Positions 9,338 to 19,055 of a DNA stretch of 64,000 bases are shown piece after piece. Position 1 is the stretch's first letter; every line of letters starts with the position of its first letter. Source of the DNA: Bacteroidota bacterium. Lineage in GTDB: Bacteria; Bacteroidota; Bacteroidia; Bacteroidales; VadinHA17. Where the stretch lies: assembly GCA_022561875.1 (NCBI GenBank), contig JADFQJ010000011.1, forward strand, positions 1 through 64,000, written 5' to 3'. The position numbers were made by a program, and so were the translations under genes. Under the pieces are notes generated by a model. It had not been told where the DNA came from and made no database searches. It saw only the letters and a program-made list of their open reading frames with translations.

Positions 9338-10042
9338 ATGGAAGCTTCAATATATCTGATACCGGCAAGCCTGGGAAGTGATAAGACAAACCATTTTCTT
9401 CCTGATCTTGTTTTCAGTGTGATCAATAAAATCAATCATTATATTGTTGAAAATGAACGGTCTGCAAGAAGGTACCTGATCAAGCTGGGGATCAAAACCC
9501 CCATTGATGATCTTCAGTTCTATATTCTGGATAAAAACACTAAGCCAAATGAAATCGGTAAATTCTTAGGTCCTGCCAGACAAGGGAATAACATGGGAAT
9601 CATCTCTGAAGCAGGGACTCCGGGTGTTGCCGATCCGGGTGCAGATATCGTAGAAATTGCCCACCGGGAAAACATCCGTGTAATACCTCTTGTTGGACCC
9701 TCCTCCATCCTTCTTGCCCTGATGGCTTCGGGATTAAACGGTCAGAATTTTGCATTTACAGGGTATTTACCAATTCAAAAGGACGAAAAAACAAAAAGGA
9801 TCAAACAGCTTGAGATACGTTCCGGAAAAGAGAACCAGAGCCAGATATTTATGGAAACTCCTTACCGGAACCAGAAAATGCTGGATGATCTTTTCAAAAC
9901 ATGCTCGCCACAAACCCGTCTTTGCATTGCAACTGATATAACAATGGACAGTGAGTGCATAAAGACAAAAACAATTGCTGATTGGAAAGCCAACCCGCCC
10001 TATATCCATAAACACCCCACCATATTTATTCTTCATGCATAA
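9338..10042 (+). CDS. SAM-dependent methyltransferase of the tetrapyrrole methylase/RsmI-like family
   Basis: IYLIPASLGS...GIISEAGTPGVADPGADIVEIAHRENIRVIPLVGPSSILLALMASGLNGQNFAFTGYLP. Confidence 0.88.
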   Translation: MEASIYLIPASLGSDKTNHFLPDLVFSVINKINHYIVENERSARRYLIKLGIKTPIDDLQFYILDKNTKPNEIGKFLGPARQGNNMGIISEAGTPGVADPGADIVEIAHRENIRVIPLVGPSSILLALMASGLNGQNFAFTGYLPIQKDEKTKRIKQLEIRSGKENQSQIFMETPYRNQKMLDDLFKTCSPQTRLCIATDITMDSECIKTKTIADWKANPPYIHKHPTIFILHA

Positions 10043-10271
10043 CCGTGGCCTTGTAAATTGCCGGAAAAACCAGTCAGGTAGAATATAAAATGCTTAAAAT
10101 GAACTAAAATACCTGAATTTTGAATTAACTGAGTAAGTTAAGTCAACCTACTCAACCACTCAACTACTCAACTTCTATCACTACCTTACAGCAACATTGC
10201 ATCACAGTCAAGAGTCAAAAGTTAAGAGTTATAAGAAAGGACAGTGTACTATGCTTGCTCTTTGCCCTATG

Positions 10272-10327
10272 CACCCAGCACCCAGTAACCAGCATCCAGT
10301 AACCAGTACCTAGCAACCAGTAACCAG
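10272..10327. repeat. Heptamer array, 8 units (CACCCAG/TAACCAG type), partly inverse complement of the array at 9223
   Basis: CACCCAG CACCCAG TAACCAG CATCCAG TAACCAG TACCTAG CAACCAG TAACCAG in perfect 7-bp register. Confidence 0.9.
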
Positions 10328-10443
10328 TAACTTAGCTTAATTATTTATTTCACCAGTAATTCCCTGTTATTTTTTTTTATATATTGTTGCCACAATAATT
10401 CAAAAGAATTACAAATATAATTGTTTAACTTTATTTTATACTA

Positions 10444-13400
10444 ATGAAACTTTATTCAAACAAAATCCCGGGAACAACGGGCAAGATTATCAGTTTTGTA
10501 TTATTATCTCTAATAACATCAGGCATAGCGCTGTCACAAAAGCTGGATATGGACAATCTAAAAGATTTGAAAGCAAGGAGTATTGGTCCGGCAGGAATGA
10601 GTGGCCGTGTAACTTCAATTGCCGTAGTGCATAACCGGCCTGAGATCATTTTTGTGGGTACTGCTTCAGGTGGGTTATGGAAATCTGAGAGTGGTGGTAT
10701 TGAATGGAAACCGGTTTTTGATGAAGAAAAGGTTGCTTCGATCGGCGCTGTAGCCATTGATCAGAGTAACCCTGATATCATTTGGGCCGGGACCGGTGAA
10801 GGTAATCCGCGTAACAGCCTTAACGGCGGGTATGGGATCTATAAAAGTATTGATGGCGGAAAAACATGGAAACTTATGGGTCTTGAGAAAACCAGGCATA
10901 TCCACCGTGTTATCATTCATCCCAAAAATAGTGATATTGTTTACGTTGGTGCAATTGGCACTCCCTGGGGTCCTCACCCTGAAAGAGGAATTTATAAAAC
11001 TACTGATGGTGGTAAAACCTGGGAAAAGATCCTTTTTGTCAATGAACTAACCGGTGCAGCCGATCTGGTTATGGATCCTTCGAATCCAGACAAACTGTTT
11101 GCAGCAATGTGGGAACATCACAGGTACCCCTGGTTTTTTAAATCCGGTGGTAAAGGATCAGGCCTGCATATGACCATTGACGGCGGAAAAAACTGGAAAA
11201 AACTTGAAGATAAAGACGGGCTTCCAAAAGGTGAACTGGGAAGGATAGGTCTTGCTATTGCCAGAAGTAATCCGAAAATAATATATGCGTATATCGAATC
11301 AAAAAAGAATGCAATATACCGCTCGGTTGACGGCGGATATAAATGGGAAAAGCGAGGTGATAAAAATATTGGAGGGCGGCCTTTCTATTATGCAGATATT
11401 TTTGTTGATCCGGAAAATGAGAACCGGCTGTATAGTCTGTTTTCAAGAGTTAACATAAGTGAAGACGGGGGGAAAACATTTAGTCAGCTTATTGGCTGGA
11501 ATATACACCCGGATCATCATGCATGGTGGATTCATCCTGAAGATCCCGACTATATGATCAACGGAAACGATGGTGGAATGGCAATAACGCATGACCGGGG
11601 AAAAACATGGAGGTTTATCTCCAATCTTCCGGTTGCACAGTTTTATCATATAAACGTTGACAGGGAGCTTCCATACAATGTGTACGGCGGAATGCAGGAT
11701 AATGGTTCATGGCGCGGACCGGCATACACATGGACAAGAAATGGTATTATTAATACCTACTGGGATAATCTTTCAGGAGGCGACGGGTTTGATGTTGTAC
11801 CAGACAGCAGTGATTCCAGGTATTGCTATTCTATGTCGCAACAAGGTTATGTTGGAAGAGTAGATCTGTTAACAGGAGATATGAAAAGTATAAGACCTCT
11901 ACATCCTGATGGTATCGATTTGAGATTCAACTGGAACGCAGCCATTGCACATGATCCTTTCGATAAAAGTACTATTTACTTCGGCAGCCAGTTCGTTCAT
12001 AAAAGTACTGATCATGGTGAAAGCTGGGAGATTATCTCTCCTGACCTGACAACCAACGATCCGGAGAAGCAAAAACAGGGTGAAAGTGGCGGGCTGACCT
12101 ACGATGTTACCGGTGCAGAGAATTATACTACAATAATCGTTATTTCACCCAGTCCTGTACGGAAAGGTATCATATGGGCCGGTACTGATGACGGAAATCT
12201 TCAGCTTACAAAAGATGGCGGAAAAACCTGGGAAAATCTGGCCGTTAAACTCAAGGGGGTTCCTGAAGGAAGCTGGATCCCGCAGATCAAACCTTCATCC
12301 TATAATCCGGGAGAAGCCTACGTAGTAATAAACAATTACCGGAGAAATGATTACACACCCTACCTTTTGCATACTGAAAATTATGGCAAATCATGGGACA
12401 GAGTTGCAGATGAATCGGATGTCTGGGGTTACTGTCTCTCATTTGTACAGGATCCTGTTGAACCAAGACTCATGTTCCTGGGTACTGAATCCGGACTATA
12501 CGTTAGTATTGACAAAGGTGAAAACTGGACAAAATGGACCAACGGATATCCTACAGTATCAACAATGGATATGGTAATTCATCCGAGGGAGTACGATCTG
12601 GTGACCGGTACCTTCGGCAGGTCAGCTTATGTGCTCGATGATATCCGCCCGTTAAGGGAATTAGCCCGCAACGGTATTGAAACGTTGGATAAAGAGATCA
12701 AAGCATATAACCCGCCAACTGCTTACCTGGTAAATTATAAAAACGCACCCGGCTTCTTTTCAGCCGGAGATGCATATTATTCAGGAGAAAATCGTTCCCG
12801 CGGCGCTATGATCACTTATTCTGTTAAGGAGGGTAATGAAAACGCTGAAGAAGCTATGAAAGATATGTACCGGCGTGGCAGAGGTGGTAGTAGCAGTAGC
12901 GGCAGTAGTAATGAGAATGATGAAAAGCCTGAGGCAGAGAAATCCAAAAAAGTAAAAATCAGGATCATTAATAATTCAGGTGACACTATACGCACTTTGA
13001 CCCATATTCCCAAAACAGGTATTAACCGTGTCCAATGGAGACTTGACCGCAAAGGATTCCGGTGGCCGGGGTCCTCGAAACCAAAACCAGGTTCCCCTGA
13101 GCAGGGAGGTGGCGGTTTTGCCTTCCCGGGGAAATATAAACTTTTATTTAGCTATAATGGTGCTGTTGACTCTGCTTTTGTTACAGTGAAGATCGATCCG
13201 AGAATTGATTTCTCTCCGGAAGCAGCCAGGAAAAACCAGGAAATTATTACACAATTCATAAAAAAAGCCAATCTGCTTACCGAAGCTATTGACCGGGTAA
13301 AAGAAACAAAGTCAACTATGGCGCTTGTGAAAAAACAGATACCAAAGGAGAAATCTGAAGCGGTTGAGAATCTGAAAAAGGTGAGTAAAGAGGTGACTGA

Positions 13401-13692
13401 CTCATTGAAATCCCTTACCAGCATACTTATTCCTGACGAAAGCAAACAAGGAATCTTTCGTAGCGACAAGGTGGTTACCAATAAGTTACGGTCTGTTAGA
13501 AGAATTATGTACTCATACCAACCACTTAATCCAACCCAGAAACTGGCAGTGAAGCAAGCTGAAGAGTTGATCACCGAAACGGTTGATAAGGTAAACCATT
13601 TCTATGAAACATCATGGAAGAAGTACAGAAAAGCAGTTGAAGAAGTAAATATATCACCGTTCAAGGATTATAAGACACTGAAACTTGAGTAA
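10444..13692 (+). CDS. Secreted VPS10/sortilin-like BNR-repeat beta-propeller protein
   Basis: 1082 aa; signal peptide; many Asp-box repeats (SIDGGKTW, TTDGGKTW, TIDGGKNW, SVDGGYKW, SEDGGKTF, TKDGGKTW). Confidence 0.88.
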   Translation: MKLYSNKIPGTTGKIISFVLLSLITSGIALSQKLDMDNLKDLKARSIGPAGMSGRVTSIAVVHNRPEIIFVGTASGGLWKSESGGIEWKPVFDEEKVASIGAVAIDQSNPDIIWAGTGEGNPRNSLNGGYGIYKSIDGGKTWKLMGLEKTRHIHRVIIHPKNSDIVYVGAIGTPWGPHPERGIYKTTDGGKTWEKILFVNELTGAADLVMDPSNPDKLFAAMWEHHRYPWFFKSGGKGSGLHMTIDGGKNWKKLEDKDGLPKGELGRIGLAIARSNPKIIYAYIESKKNAIYRSVDGGYKWEKRGDKNIGGRPFYYADIFVDPENENRLYSLFSRVNISEDGGKTFSQLIGWNIHPDHHAWWIHPEDPDYMINGNDGGMAITHDRGKTWRFISNLPVAQFYHINVDRELPYNVYGGMQDNGSWRGPAYTWTRNGIINTYWDNLSGGDGFDVVPDSSDSRYCYSMSQQGYVGRVDLLTGDMKSIRPLHPDGIDLRFNWNAAIAHDPFDKSTIYFGSQFVHKSTDHGESWEIISPDLTTNDPEKQKQGESGGLTYDVTGAENYTTIIVISPSPVRKGIIWAGTDDGNLQLTKDGGKTWENLAVKLKGVPEGSWIPQIKPSSYNPGEAYVVINNYRRNDYTPYLLHTENYGKSWDRVADESDVWGYCLSFVQDPVEPRLMFLGTESGLYVSIDKGENWTKWTNGYPTVSTMDMVIHPREYDLVTGTFGRSAYVLDDIRPLRELARNGIETLDKEIKAYNPPTAYLVNYKNAPGFFSAGDAYYSGENRSRGAMITYSVKEGNENAEEAMKDMYRRGRGGSSSSGSSNENDEKPEAEKSKKVKIRIINNSGDTIRTLTHIPKTGINRVQWRLDRKGFRWPGSSKPKPGSPEQGGGGFAFPGKYKLLFSYNGAVDSAFVTVKIDPRIDFSPEAARKNQEIITQFIKKANLLTEAIDRVKETKSTMALVKKQIPKEKSEAVENLKKVSKEVTDSLKSLTSILIPDESKQGIFRSDKVVTNKLRSVRRIMYSYQPLNPTQKLAVKQAEELITETVDKVNHFYETSWKKYRKAVEEVNISPFKDYKTLKLE

Positions 13693-13718
13693 TAATAACC
13701 GGTGAAAACTATTCAGCT

Positions 13719-13758
13719 AAAAAGCATGGGGTCTGAGATTATGGGAACCATGCTTTTT
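13719..13758. terminator. Bidirectional terminator hairpin AAAAAGCATGG...CCATGCTTTTT between convergent genes
   Basis: Inverted repeat with A/T runs between 13692 (+) and 13776 (-). Confidence 0.65.
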
Positions 13759-13775
13759 CTTAATTTGAATATAAT

Positions 13776-14312
13776 CTATCTGACATCAACCAGCTCAACA
13801 TCAAAGATAAGGGTTGAGTAGGGAGGAATAGATGTAGCGCCTGTTGATCCATATCCTAATTGTGAAGGTATAATAAGAGTTGCTTTTCCTCCTTCCTTCA
13901 TATAGGCAATCCCCTCGTCCCAGCCTTGAATAACATATCCTACACCAAGTTCAAAAGAAAACGGGTTGCCTCCTTCAGAAGTATCAAAAACAGTACCGTC
14001 AATAAGTTTGCCTGTATAATGTACATATACAGTATCGCCCTGCTGTGGCTGCAAGCCAGTACCTGTTTCAGTTTCAATATAATAAAGTCCGCTTTCAGTA
14101 GATTGAACAGTTATATCATTCTTTTCAATATACTCTTTTATAGCTTCCTCTTCCTTTTTTATCAGATCCTCTTTATCATCAAGGCAGCCACCCAGGGTAA
14201 GTAATACACCCGTAAGCATAAACATAATTACGTTTTGTAATACCCTGCCTTTGTTAATTATTAATGTTTGCATATCGACTTTCATTTTTCGGTTAAAATT
14301 TGTGCATACCAT
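13776..14312 (-). CDS. FKBP-type peptidyl-prolyl cis-trans isomerase, lipoprotein
   Basis: GDTVYVHYTGKLIDGTVFDTSEGGNPFSFELGVGYVIQGWDEGIAYMKEGGKATLIIPSQLGYG; lipobox-like LTLGGC. Real start is probably internal (MKVDMQT or MQTLI). Confidence 0.92.
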   Translation of the reverse strand: MVCTNFNRKMKVDMQTLIINKGRVLQNVIMFMLTGVLLTLGGCLDDKEDLIKKEEEAIKEYIEKNDITVQSTESGLYYIETETGTGLQPQQGDTVYVHYTGKLIDGTVFDTSEGGNPFSFELGVGYVIQGWDEGIAYMKEGGKATLIIPSQLGYGSTGATSIPPYSTLIFDVELVDVR

Positions 14313-14331
14313 TAAAGCATAATAAGTATAC

Positions 14332-14479
14332 GGATTTTGCGAACGAAGTGAAGCAATCTTTCATGTCTTTTCGTAAAGCTCATAACATTCTATATATTTG
14401 GCATTCTGGTTGTTTTTGGGAGTTTGCTTCGTCACTTCGCTCCCCATGACGCTCTGGTCAGGGCAAGCTCGCAAAATCC
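14332..14479 (+). repeat. MITE-like dispersed element with terminal inverted repeats
   Basis: GGATTTTGCGAACGAAGTGAAGCAATCTTTCATG ... TTTGCTTCGTCACTTCGCTCC...GCAAAATCC; homologous to 2791-2913 (reversed) and 54907-55016. Confidence 0.7.
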
Positions 14480-14580
14480 TTTTTCATCCTTTAAAATCCA
14501 GTTAAAACTTCACCTCATTTTCTCATTTTATCATTTCTCTATCTCTTCGTCGCCTCTTCTCCTTTTCTCCTCTTCACATT

Positions 14581-14601
14581 TGACATCTGACATTTGACAT
14601 A
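14581..14601. repeat. Heptamer array TGACATC TGACATT TGACATA
   Basis: Direct reading. Confidence 0.6.
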
Positions 14602-14612
14602 ATTCAGCTCTC

Positions 14613-15152
14613 TCATCTTCCTTTAACTTTTTTTAATCTCAAATAATATACCAGTGATGCACCACGGGGGATTTTGTTTTCGTCACCCAGGAATCCGTGT
14701 GCCAGATAAGGAGGTAAAATAAAAATCGCTTCAGCCCCTTCATTCAACAAAAGTATTCCTTCTTCAAGTCCCGATTCAACACCTCCGGATCCGATAGTAA
14801 ATTGTTTCGGACCGGTTTGTTCAGATGAATAACATACTGTACCATCCAAAAGGCTGATCTTGTATTCAATAGTTGCTATTTTGCCCTTCACAGCATCAGT
14901 ACCGGTACCTTCTTTAATGATCATATACCATAAACCGGATCTGGTGGTATCCATATCCCAACCTCTTCTTTCAACATAATTCCCAATCCGCTCAATTTCT
15001 TTTTGTATAATGTACCGGTTAGTACTAATCAATGTCTCCTCATCAATGACTACCGGTTTTTTATCCTGATCACGGACATTGTTCCTGCACGAGAGCAACA
15101 AAACAGGAATGAGTAAAAACAAAGCTATATAAATAAGATAATTCACTTTCAT
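14613..15152 (-). CDS. FKBP-type peptidyl-prolyl isomerase-like lipoprotein (GldI-like)
   Basis: 179 aa; lipobox LLSC; GTGTDAVKGKIATIEYKISLLDGTVCYSS...GVESGLEEGILLLNEGAEAIFILPPYLAHGF. Confidence 0.82.
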   Translation of the reverse strand: MKVNYLIYIALFLLIPVLLLSCRNNVRDQDKKPVVIDEETLISTNRYIIQKEIERIGNYVERRGWDMDTTRSGLWYMIIKEGTGTDAVKGKIATIEYKISLLDGTVCYSSEQTGPKQFTIGSGGVESGLEEGILLLNEGAEAIFILPPYLAHGFLGDENKIPRGASLVYYLRLKKVKGR

Positions 15153-16168
15153 TTCAGCTCTTCAGAATATTCATGTAAAAGTGAACGAAATAATCTAAGT
15201 GTTTCTTTCATATTTGTAAAAGATTCACCTCCGGCTGCATTCAGATGTCCTCCGCCGTTAAAATGTTTTTTCGAAAAAAGGTTCACAGGGAAATCTCCTT
15301 TCGATCTGAATGAGATCCTTACATGACCGAATTTCTCGATAAACAGGGCTGAAAAACAGATACCGTTAATTGAAAGAGGATAATTAACAAATCCCTCCGT
15401 GTCTCCCGGAACAAAGTTGTATCTCTTCAATTCATCCATTGTAATGCTGATAAATGCTGTATTATATTCCGGTATAACCTCCATTTTCTCCCGAAGTACA
15501 TGTCCGAGCAATCTCATCCTGTTCTCTGAATAATTATCATAAACATGATTAAAAATCTCATCTTTGTTTATTCCATAACCTATTAATTCTGCCACTCTGA
15601 TATAGGTTCCCGGATCGGATGAATTGAAGCTAAAACAACCGGTATCTGTCAAAATACCAACAAAAAGCGCTGTAGCTATTTCCTTATCAATAATATCACC
15701 TCCGCCAACAGATTTCATAAATTCATACAACAGTTCGCAAGTTGAACTGACCGATACATCGGAGATTATTACATCAGAAAACTTTTTCGGACCGGGATGG
15801 TGGTCAATCAGAACCTTCATGGCTCCTGATCTTTCAAAGAAAGGCTCCATATCTTTCAGCCTGGATGGATCATTGAAATCCAGGACAAAAATGAGATCGG
15901 CTTCTAAAAATACTTTTTCGATAATCTCCGGTTTTCTTTCAAATACCAGAATCTCATTAACCCCTTGCATCCAATCAAAAAACACCGGGCTTGCGTCAGG
16001 TAATGCAGCAGACACCACATATCCCATTTTACTGAAAAAGCGGGTCATAGACAAGAGCGAACCTATGGCATCACCATCCGGATGATAATGGCTAAGTATC
16101 AAGATATTGCCTGTATCCTTAAGCTTTTCCTTTACAGCGTTAACTGTTTTGCTCGAAATTGATTTCAA
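15149..16168 (-). CDS. DHH-family phosphoesterase (NrnA-like oligoribonuclease/pAp phosphatase)
   Basis: ILSHYHPDGDAIGSLL, VLDFNDPSRL, LIDHHPG, GGGHLNAAGG. Confidence 0.93.
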   Translation of the reverse strand: MKSISSKTVNAVKEKLKDTGNILILSHYHPDGDAIGSLLSMTRFFSKMGYVVSAALPDASPVFFDWMQGVNEILVFERKPEIIEKVFLEADLIFVLDFNDPSRLKDMEPFFERSGAMKVLIDHHPGPKKFSDVIISDVSVSSTCELLYEFMKSVGGGDIIDKEIATALFVGILTDTGCFSFNSSDPGTYIRVAELIGYGINKDEIFNHVYDNYSENRMRLLGHVLREKMEVIPEYNTAFISITMDELKRYNFVPGDTEGFVNYPLSINGICFSALFIEKFGHVRISFRSKGDFPVNLFSKKHFNGGGHLNAAGGESFTNMKETLRLFRSLLHEYSEELK

Positions 16169-16283
16169 TGAAATATCACTTTTTTATGATCTGCAAAGAT
16201 ATAAATAATTACAAACCGGTCAGACCGGTGAAACAAGGTATATAGCATTTTTAAAATTTAGCAGCAAGGAATTAACAGAAATC

Positions 16284-16325
16284 ACTCACCGGGTGACTTG
16301 GAGTCACCCGGTGAGTTTTTTTATA
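16284..16325. terminator. Strong intrinsic-terminator-like hairpin ACTCACCGGGTGACT-TGG-AGTCACCCGGTGAGT followed by a T-rich run
   Basis: 15-bp perfect stem, 3-nt loop, then TTTTTTTATATC; lies between divergent genes. Confidence 0.75.
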
Positions 16326-16483
16326 TCTTTTTCTCAGACCCTTCCAGGAACGCCTGCGGCGTACTCTGGCAGGTCTTTATTCCGGTTATACTCACAGTTG
16401 AAATTATGAGATGATATTTTAATCCACTGATTTATCTGTGGGTGTTTTGAATTATTTAGTACATTAGCAGCCAAAAAAAAAAC

Positions 16484-16906
16484 ATGAAAGGAAATATTAT
16501 TACGCTCTCAATTATTAAACCATATGCTGTAAAAAGGGGATTTATCGGACCTATTATAGCTATTATCAACGAAGCAGGTTTCAAAATATCCGCAATTAAA
16601 TCAGTGAAACTAACTATAGAACAGGCCGAAGAATTCTACATTATACATAATAGCAAACCATTTTATAATGATCTGGTTGAATTCATGTCGTCAGGACCTA
16701 TTGTCGTTATGATACTTACAAAGGAAAATGCTATCGAAGATTTCAGGGAGCTTATTGGCAGCACCGATCCGGCAGAAGCAAAAGAGGGAACAATAAGGAA
16801 AAAATATGCCGATTCACTCCAGAAAAATGCTATTCACGGATCAGACAGCGATGAAAATGCAATAATTGAAAGTGATTTCTTTTTTGCTAAAAAAGACAGG
16901 TTTTAA
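16484..16906 (+). CDS. ndk: Nucleoside diphosphate kinase
   Basis: 140 aa; TLSIIKPYAVKRGFIGPIIAII, AIHGSDSDENAIIE active-site region. Confidence 0.95.
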   Translation: MKGNIITLSIIKPYAVKRGFIGPIIAIINEAGFKISAIKSVKLTIEQAEEFYIIHNSKPFYNDLVEFMSSGPIVVMILTKENAIEDFRELIGSTDPAEAKEGTIRKKYADSLQKNAIHGSDSDENAIIESDFFFAKKDRF

Positions 16907-17085
16907 TTTACTCCCTCCGGTCGTGTCATTAACTCGCTGGTGCCCGTGTCAGGTGCTTCGGCTGCGCTTCAGCGTCATTCGTTCGCTGTCATAACCTAAT
17001 GACTACCCAACTCGCAGGCTCACCCTCTTCTCCTTTTCTCCTTTTCTCCCCCTCTCTCCCTCTCCCTGTCTCCCTGTCTCTTCTT

Positions 17086-17376
17086 CTACTTCAACACGAT
17101 CTCTTTAATAATCTCCTCACCTGCATTGCTGTTAATTCTTTCAATAATAACTTCACGAATCATCAGGAGTTCATTTTTCACAATTGATGAATTCATATAC
17201 AGGTAAAGTTTTCCGTTTTTGATATATATCCTGTTTGTCCGGCGTGAAATGGCTTTTCCTACCAATTCTTCCCAGGAATTAACAACCTTTACTTCTTTTA
17301 ATTTGCCTTCCAGCTGAGTCTCTTTCAGGTAATCCCTTATAACGTCTGCGATTTTTTGAGTATTAACTTTACGCAT
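17086..17376 (-). CDS. DUF721 (DciA-like) domain protein
   Basis: 96 aa; VVNSWEELVGKAISRRTNRIYIKNGKLYLYMNSSIVKNELLMIREVIIERINSNAGEEIIKEIVL; located next to recF. Confidence 0.88.
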   Translation of the reverse strand: MRKVNTQKIADVIRDYLKETQLEGKLKEVKVVNSWEELVGKAISRRTNRIYIKNGKLYLYMNSSIVKNELLMIREVIIERINSNAGEEIIKEIVLK

Positions 17377-17546
17377 ATATTCCTAAGTTACTACGTTTTA
17401 TAATAAATAATAATTCCTTAAAATCTTTAATCCTTTTATCTTCCTAATTCTTTTTACTTTACTATAATAGTTATATTTTATACGTTATATGTTTGCACGG
17501 AACTCTTTGCTCTTTGACTCTTAGACATTTCGACTCTTCGACTTCA

Positions 17547-17588
17547 CTCATCTCTCATCTCTCATCTCTCACCTCTCACCGCTCACCT
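17547..17588. repeat. Heptamer array, 6 units (CTCATCT/CTCACCT)
   Basis: CTCATCT x3, CTCACCT, CTCACCG, CTCACCT in register; overlaps the 3' end of recF. Confidence 0.9.
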
Positions 17589-18717
17589 CTTCTTCCACTC
17601 TTCCTCTCCTCTCTTCTGACAGATCTGTTATTTCCTTATTTATCCTAAACAACCTGAAATCGGCAGATAACTCAGAAAGTATCTTTTCAAGCCGCGACTG
17701 ATGAGTATCTGTAATAAATATTTGTCCGAACTGATTTTCCGAAACCAAATGAATGATCTGCATAACCCGGGAAGCGTCAAACTTATCAAAAATATCATCC
17801 AGCAGGAGAATAGGTTCAAAACCACTTACATCTCTGATAAATTCATATTCAGCAAATTTCAATGCTACAAGATAGGTCTTTTGCTGTCCCTGCGAACCTA
17901 CTCTTTTTATCTGATAGTCGTCAAGCTCAAGAACCAGATCATCTTTATGGATGCCTCTGGTAGTATATTGCAATATCCTGTCTTTATCAAGCGCTTCCCT
18001 GAAAACGTTCCTGAAGTTACCATCATGATGGTGCGAATGGTAAACCAATCCAACCGATTCATTTCCCGAGGCAATTGAATCATAATACTTCTGAAAAACA
18101 GGTACAAGTTTTTCAATGAAATCCATACGCTTTGCATATATCTTCTCCGAAAGAGGTATTAACTGTTCATCCCATAATTCAAGTGATTCCGGCTCAAACC
18201 TGCCTGACCTGGCAAAATCTTTCAATAATTTGTTACGCTGAGCCAACGCTTTGTTATATTGAATAAGATCGTTAAGATAGTTCCGGTCGTATTGTGAAAT
18301 TACAGTGTTGATAAATTTCCGCCTTTCATCACTTCCGCCAACTATCAGATTGGTATCAGCAGGAGAGATCATAACAACCGGCAACAATCCAATATGGTCT
18401 GCCAATCGTTGATACTCTTTCTTGTTTTTTTTGAATTGTTTCTTCCTGTTTCTTTTCGAGCTGCAATAAATATTTTCCTGTGTATCATCTTTGATAAAAG
18501 TACCCTGAATAACAAAAAAATCTTCGTCGTACTTAATATTCTGACTGTCAATTGAATTAAAAAAGCTTTTAGTAAGTGACAAGTAATGAATGGCATCCAG
18601 GATATTGGTCTTCCCTACCCCGTTATTACCGACAAAACAATTGATCCTTGCCGAAAATTCCAGTTCAACCTGGCTGTAGTTCTTGAAATTAATTAGCGAA
18701 ATATTCTGCAGATGCAT
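17569..18717 (-). CDS. recF: DNA replication and repair protein RecF
   Basis: LQNISLINFKNYSQVELEFSARINCFVGNNGVGKTNILDAIHYLSLTKSFF; DDLVLELDDYQIKRVGSQGQQKTYLVALKFAE; LLLDDIFDKFD. Confidence 0.96.
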   Translation of the reverse strand: MHLQNISLINFKNYSQVELEFSARINCFVGNNGVGKTNILDAIHYLSLTKSFFNSIDSQNIKYDEDFFVIQGTFIKDDTQENIYCSSKRNRKKQFKKNKKEYQRLADHIGLLPVVMISPADTNLIVGGSDERRKFINTVISQYDRNYLNDLIQYNKALAQRNKLLKDFARSGRFEPESLELWDEQLIPLSEKIYAKRMDFIEKLVPVFQKYYDSIASGNESVGLVYHSHHHDGNFRNVFREALDKDRILQYTTRGIHKDDLVLELDDYQIKRVGSQGQQKTYLVALKFAEYEFIRDVSGFEPILLLDDIFDKFDASRVMQIIHLVSENQFGQIFITDTHQSRLEKILSELSADFRLFRINKEITDLSEERRGRVEEEVSGER

Positions 18718-19055
18718 AAAAACAGATTGAATTTTTCCGTTGTATAACTTGTCATTGCAAAGTTAAGAAAATAATGCTCGCCCGCCTGAATTATTCGGGC
18801 AGGCTATCTTTCGCGTTATTCATTTGCTGGCGCTCACTTCATATACTCGCTGCCGTTCGTGTCAGGTGCTTCGGCTGCGCCTCAGCGTCATTCCTTCGCT
18901 TTCGCTCACGTCATTTGTTGTTATTTACTATCGTTATCCTTTAATTCCATAAATCCTCTACTTTTCCATTTTTTTAATCAATAATTTCTGAAAAGAGCAC
19001 AAAAAAAATTACATTTGCGGAGATTTTTTTTGACAGAGGAAACAAAGATACTATT

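Noticed and set aside
9223-10327. Tandem arrays as CRISPR
   Set aside because: Units are 7 bp and contiguous with no spacers; no cas genes in the window.
12867-12960. Ser/Gly- and charge-rich stretch RRGRGGSSSSGSSNENDEKPEAEKSKK in the BNR protein
   Set aside because: Likely an ordinary flexible linker; not informative.
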